Virus record (IMG/VR): IMGVR_UViG_3300024329_000060
Location: 1 to 23,953 of that record
Reading direction: 5' to 3' (one strand)
DNA length: 23,953 bases
From: a virus
Position numbers and translations under genes: made by a program. Below the pieces are notes generated by a model. That model made no database searches. It was given only the letters and a program-made list of their open reading frames with translations, and was not told the DNA's origin. Positions 22,701 through 23,953 of this stretch are shown here, piece by piece (the stretch's first letter is position 1; each line of letters starts with the position of its first letter).

Positions 22701-23953
22701 ACTACGTTTTAACAAGTCAGTATAAGCAAAATGAAAGAAATTTTGGCGATCAAGTTAAAATTAGAAAATTTGGGAATACCTACCATCTATTAGTTGGATC
22801 TAAAGGAGATTTAAATTCTTCTACAAGATTTGATCCAGGTAGTATAGAAGTTTTTACTCATGGCCCGACCGATAATGATAGATTTAAAGGGGAGTACCAG
22901 TCTACTGTATACCAACGAGGTGATATTGTTCTATATAAAGACAACTTTTATGTTGCAAATAAAGATACAGACGAAGGTATACAATTAAATATTCTAGATT
23001 CTGTTGTTTGGAACAATATTAGTTGGAAGTATGGTGTCGACGAAAACTATAGAGGAAACTGGGATAACACATATGGTTATGCAATAGGATCTATAGTCTT
23101 ATATAATAATATGTTCTATGCAGCTAAAACAAATATTGCAGCAGGAACAGAGTTTACTGAAAATCTATGGGAACAAATTTCTAGTAGTATAGATTATCTA
23201 GGATACTTGCCTAACTTAACAGGTAATAATTTATTAGGTGAAGATGTTTTTGACCCAAATGAAAATATAATTGAATTTAGTAAAAGCTTTGATGTAAGTA
23301 AAAACGGAGAAATATTAGTTGTTACTGCACTGCTAGAATCTACAGATAGTACGTCAAATAAAAAAATAGCAATTTATAGGAAAGAAGATAGTAAGTATAA
23401 ACTTTACGAAACTATTTCAGCGCCACTAAGTGGGTTTGAATTACAGGATCATGATTTAGATAAATTTGAAACAGATGTAGACGGCAATTGGGTCTATAGG
23501 GATACAGCTGGCGAAATTGCTACTCCGTCAACGGGTACAAGAACGTTAAATCCAAATGCTACTCCTGATGTTTTTGTAGATAAAACAAACTGGGCACATA
23601 AAGTAGCTATTAGTCCTGATGGTACACGGATAGTTATTAGTGTACTAAATGATAATACTAGAAAATATAAACAAGGACTAGTTTTAGTATACACTCAAAA
23701 TAATGGATCTTTTACATCACAAGAACCACAATTTTTATATAGCCCACAAGGGGAAATTGCAGAAAACTTTGGCTACGAAATTGGGTTTACTGATGAAACT
23801 TTATTAATTACAAGCTTAAATGGCGATCAAAAGATCCCAACTAGATTCGACACATATGAAAATAGACTAACGGGTTATTTACTAGATACAAATTCAGAAG
23901 AAAGAACCGAAACTACATTCGACCTAGGATTTACCGAATTTAGAAATGTTGGC
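13790..23953 (+). CDS. Giant virion structural protein in the gp7 position, partial (at least 3388 codons)
   Basis: The frame opens at ATG 13790, overlapping the gp6 stop by one base, and stays open to the last base of the window. A GGAGG motif (13773-13777) inside the Gly codons of gp6 is the likely ribosome-binding site, though 12 bases away is long. T4 gp7, expected here by synteny, has only 1032 residues. The N-terminal region includes a split cupredoxin-like domain (about 193-321). Middle parts contain two related beta segments (VYVNNTLQ near 756 and AYINGTML near 985), a helical stretch (about 815-925) and aromatic-rich segments such as HSHPWEMLGLQKKPTWWN. From about residue 1576, six short CBM5/12-like aromatic modules appear, and from about 2248 FG-GAP/propeller-like repeats (VSSDGEYLVIGVPNASG, AISPDGTRIVISV). 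No signal peptide or transmembrane segment was seen. A large baseplate-peripheral or host-recognition protein is inferred; no established name is claimed. Confidence 0.85.
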   Translation, partial: MAYDDNQNESALPTPNNNSKKSIDFLPKFFRTEANRKFLQGTLDQLISDGTAEKVDGYVGRKFTKGYSLSDNYIPEINKQREDYQLEPSVTLRDNLENIDFVKDYKDYINTLKYFGSDVSNHDKLNTVNSYSWNPHIDFDKFTNFREYYWLPTGPLSVPLKGQAREITSTYAVTLEDQGDNIAYVFNDGFTRNPTLKLYRGQTYRFDIDTPGHPIAFSISRTFIPGLALLVAGKEGVRSSGLFDAELYGNEYDIGDFVVTPDAGSVSFEADENVSTLYNDGISKFNDAGDEIAVVYIEKGTIEFTIPTNAPNRLFYISQNDINTSGQIRIYDVEENTFLNIKNDILGKKYYTSSNGIELTNGLKVEFPGTVIPEKYSTGKWYVEGVGSAITLISESDLTIPSTYTDNIQTPFDTEAFDTMPFSTANNFPLQKDYLLINRAAQDKNPWSRNNRWFHKQVVLQSFEYNGLPENLDDNFRAKRPIIEFEAGLKLFNNGTFAKADVDLVDDFTTDVFSTIQGQLGYIIDSVEIAEGMRILFTKDNDVLVSGKIFEVNFVTIGQDRIINLIEVADSLPLDLETVFVKNGNKYSGKTLHYHNLNWTLAQDKTSLNQAPLFDLCCPEGTAYSDNSVFESSNFYGTKIFSYKLGEGITDTELGFPLAYRNISNAGDILFEFNLLTDNFSYQENDELISINVATANLRKYKNRDTFEYVNGWNSTPSRFKQYVIKNIVVDSNNTNNFKIDVYNKPHLLEDLKVHVYVNNTLQFKNKNYIITKSRNSVIINFVQDLAVDDILEIKTHSQEAKNQNGYYELPISLERNPLNEDVTEFTLGEVYDHVDSMIEDIQTFEGVYPGNSNLRDAGKINQFGKRFVKHEAGLVNAIYQITNKKYNLLKAVEYSNKEYAKFKKIFIDTATNLGYDGTTNKHVDRILKDINNDKSKSQPFYFSDMLGYGNGNRIEYNVIDKEINIFPLTQSFKLSDFTPQSLIAYINGTMLVHGRDYNFNTDGFIEITADKENGDTIEIYEYNSTDGSFIAPTPSKLGLYPTWNPEIVLDDTGSESVDILISGPFKVYGEVDTGEKKNLHGWFHPVFTSKNSAQQSDIAEGGTGNVNSIWFKGLTTQFYVPKTNSTLAGNDNLNIELYPIGIPVIKGHDGSQVACYKDFRDGLLLDLEKRIFNNIKINYDDNEFDLYNFTGGAFRGFKNNIDSINSILLTDFITWQSSLKGDYSDNSFYDRNNGFTFNYKSSNGINGSQIPGFWRGIYKQAFDTDQPHSHPWEMLGLQKKPTWWNTVYGPAPYTSNNLLLWEDLEKGKIADPNNTRIDKRFARPGLTTFIPVDKIGKLVPPVKTNYIEGFIQRFADSAFEFGDYSPIESSWRKSSEYPFSILKSMLLLNPAETIGKGFDLSRSTKNLAGQYVYKDTQNSIKNTDIIFPNTYADDQRNITCGLINFTYNLVASDILKVYTDYQNEIQNLQVNLSFRLGSFSDKNKLNFVLESKTPNRDIGSSGIFIPQENYNLVYNVSSPIDNFIYSGVIIEKTSSGFKISGYNQKNSYFNYYSPLFGSTNFIVTVGGISEEYSNWSGLTPYKKDQIVFQLNTYYRVTQDFTSSELFDTEFLAKLPALPSIGGRAAEFYKTFDTINTKKLAYGTILGNIQEVVSFLLGYGKYLETQGFTFDDVTDEVVNDWSSVTKEFMFWTTQGWSNGTVISVSPSANQLVFQQDFAVVDDVFDSFYDTSIVSSNGQLLDRNFNSILRDQNNFGIVIKDTDLGLYGAALPIVQKEHVVVFDNNTIFNDVIYHPASGYRQERIKLNGYKAAEWNGSLNIPGFIYDNAVVKEFENYQDYKIGDLIKYKEYYYVAKQNVVGSATLDYNQWYLLNSKPVPDLVSNFDYRVAQFNDFYEVNTASFDDTLHDLSARLIGFQKRNYLSNLIVDDVSQLKFYKGFIQEKGTKNSLSKLFEPLSAQGEESLEFFEEWAVRSGVYGASEKVKQIEIPLTDTKMIESPQPVLFTDNLPADNFDNIYRVLPSDLLDKPLDYTSNVFPRLQDTAEFIKSSGYVDEKDIDFEAASVDDLALGNVNVFKLGGYLHLTNQDNNDWTVYQHVETGLNATQLTEADILDSQGRLIFELQLDTWVGDSLQIGEMIAVRGADEYSFNGFYKIIDISLNKIAIKIPLSNDINGFINESLIVTKLRKVRIQNASEANTTVDQNIYENQKLWIDNIDSNWQVIQNQKVYSFLHQYDNPSDWDSTQQKFTDSMAATDDNRNVFVSSAGDDSGKVFIYKRSNENANLQLQQVLSFDEISDWKPFTEYRNGARIRYDDKYYLLNLTLQPDERYTSEETFNSFKWTEIDSPNGYMDYFDQYGASIDVSSDGEYLVIGVPNASGVKTKYLGDFNPDVEYLKHDVVKFRETFWQANLTVFPQIGTQPFSTFDSYIDLTSRDDTDSTNLQLLVSGKFGLPTGNIDHILVRAPLDMYIGTKGQIGDQPGDKVSLAWNSVSYAYPTLDEYLPFDNQISEITPEFLNQEHEIIEKIDSILFVETYVSLPTVGQIVETDTGSGEVFYVASYRDSAVIYLKNINGIIDITGEIFDLNNGNFIGFYSQESTYATTPSVGGFWYINTAEFDQQGNLISGFTYANNGRYLDIGRGLVYADTRPSSNDDVTRPFVYYNIQSTVSDIGNFVLNKNRVSFLTNLSYRGDIADEESNLWAVRVGKSYSDLLDNIGALVGPGNENNKTLKLKFNETQAFIDDVNSKGYNINELNNENKLYDIWDGYIDFEFTEFDFVGEPFEPVVGDVIQDVQFPRDGQGGLALTSKSTSTAQIVSYRKQFNSVRVYLKVLSGSWTQLNNIGKFQIRRLANEAIRGSGDVDRVMGTVEDVDNSIILGTDKVGKLIVFEKNSQDPTDVFIAVDNAEILESEYYFFDETIEGGINRLSNAPNSLNKDWSQVYNIPANIRGTSSGLSNEGAVIIYRRQPNGLYEFDYVLTSQYKQNERNFGDQVKIRKFGNTYHLLVGSKGDLNSSTRFDPGSIEVFTHGPTDNDRFKGEYQSTVYQRGDIVLYKDNFYVANKDTDEGIQLNILDSVVWNNISWKYGVDENYRGNWDNTYGYAIGSIVLYNNMFYAAKTNIAAGTEFTENLWEQISSSIDYLGYLPNLTGNNLLGEDVFDPNENIIEFSKSFDVSKNGEILVVTALLESTDSTSNKKIAIYRKEDSKYKLYETISAPLSGFELQDHDLDKFETDVDGNWVYRDTAGEIATPSTGTRTLNPNATPDVFVDKTNWAHKVAISPDGTRIVISVLNDNTRKYKQGLVLVYTQNNGSFTSQEPQFLYSPQGEIAENFGYEIGFTDETLLITSLNGDQKIPTRFDTYENRLTGYLLDTNSEERTETTFDLGFTEFRNVG
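14366..14752 (+). other. Split cupredoxin-like domain in the giant protein
   Basis: Residues 193-217 (NPTLKLYRGQTYRFDI then DTPGHPIAF) match the first half of plastocyanin-like domains seen in many marine proteins, and residues 300-316 (GTIEFTIPTNAPNRLFY) match the second half. About 80 residues are inserted between them. In relatives the second half continues Cys-x-x-His; here it reads ISQND, so the copper-ligand Cys and His are gone while H213 remains. A structural role is more likely than copper binding. Confidence 0.5.
18515..18634 (+). other. CBM5/12-like module A in the giant protein
   Basis: Residues 1576-1615: W1576, then TPYKKDQIVFQLNTYYRVTQ with Y1582, D1585, Y1594 and Y1595. This follows the pattern W...Y-x-x-G/K-D-x-V-x-(5)-Y-Y-x-V/A of small chitin/carbohydrate-binding modules, although the usual Gly before Asp is Lys and the closing Trp is absent. 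It is the weakest copy. Confidence 0.4.
19280..19408 (+). other. CBM5/12-like module B in the giant protein
   Basis: Residues 1831-1873: YQDYKIGDLIKYKEYYYVAK with Y1838, G1841-D1842, Y1846, Y1849-Y1851, and a closing W1868 (QWYLL). The Y-x-x-G-D-x-I-x-Y-x-x-x-Y-Y-x-A-K core and terminal Trp are characteristic of the CBM5/12 fold. Confidence 0.6.
20678..20815 (+). other. CBM5/12-like module C in the giant protein
   Basis: Residues 2297-2342: W2297, FTEYRNGARIRYDDKYYLLN (Y2303, G2306, Y2311, Y2315-Y2316), and a closing W2339 (FKWTEI). It lies between two propeller-like segments. Confidence 0.58.
20939..21070 (+). other. CBM5/12-like module D in the giant protein
   Basis: Residues 2384-2427: VEYLKHDVVKFRETFWQANL with Y2392, H2395-D2396, F2400 and F2404-W2405. 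It follows directly after a propeller-like strand set (EYLVIGVPNASG), as if inserted into a loop. The closing Trp is not obvious. Confidence 0.5.
22889..23026 (+). other. CBM5/12-like module E in the giant protein
   Basis: Residues 3034-3079: VYQRGDIVLYKDNFYVANKD with Y3041, G3044-D3045, Y3049, F3053-Y3054, and a closing W3074 (VVWNNI). This is the clearest copy of the module, complete from the opening strand to the closing Trp. Confidence 0.65.
23048..23179 (+). other. CBM5/12-like module F in the giant protein
   Basis: Residues 3087-3130: W3091, TYGYAIGSIVLYNNMFYAAK with Y3097, G3100, Y3105 and F3109-Y3110, and a closing W3127 (LWEQI). It follows module E with only seven residues between the two, forming a tandem pair. 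Confidence 0.62.

Overview
This window is part of the late structural region of a T4-like (contractile-tailed) phage genome. It is AT-rich and densely packed. The protein flavour resembles T4-like phages of marine bacteria (cyanophages and relatives): gp55 has an unusually long N-terminal part, gp6 is twice the T4 length, gp5 lacks a T4-type lysozyme domain, and a giant virion protein follows gp6. The host cannot be fixed from the sequence. Marine cyanobacteria or alphaproteobacteria are plausible, and a Gram-negative-type peptidoglycan target fits the two wall-degrading domains.

Layout. At the left edge, on the minus strand, is the 5' part of the recombination nuclease gene 47 (Mre11/SbcD-like). 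Next to it, also on the minus strand, is gene 55, the late-transcription sigma factor. Each of these has its own near-consensus sigma-70-type promoter. An 85-bp divergent gap separates gene 55 from a plus-strand block that runs off the right end: gp48-like tube cap, gp53 wedge protein, a 1020-residue hub-like protein, a lambda-type muramidase, gp5 (OB fold, beta-helix and an added M15 peptidase), gp25, gp6, and a giant open frame of at least 3388 codons in the position of gp7. Most junctions overlap by 1 or 14 bases or abut, which points to translational coupling. Only two gaps in the block hold a recognisable late promoter (TAAATA core): one before the gp48-like gene and one before gp6.

How the genes work together. 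gp55 is made from an early-type promoter and redirects host RNA polymerase to TAAATA late promoters. The nearest of these lies directly against the -35 box of gene 55's own promoter and drives the baseplate genes. gp47, with gp46 (presumably just outside the window), processes DNA ends in recombination-dependent replication, to which late transcription is coupled in T4. The plus-strand products build the baseplate: hub and spike (hub-like protein, gp5, muramidase), tube initiation (gp48-like), and wedges (gp53, gp25, gp6, giant protein).

Most notable features: (i) cell-wall cutting is shared between a free-standing muramidase and a peptidase fused to the gp5 spike, instead of one lysozyme inside gp5; (ii) the giant protein carries six short CBM5/12-like aromatic modules, several of them among FG-GAP/propeller-like repeats, plus a split cupredoxin-like domain without a recognisable copper-ligand cysteine; (iii) gp6 contains a textbook EF-hand-type calcium loop and ends in a serine tract encoded by a 9-bp tandem repeat. 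No tRNA, rRNA, CRISPR array, insertion sequence or clear intrinsic terminator was seen.
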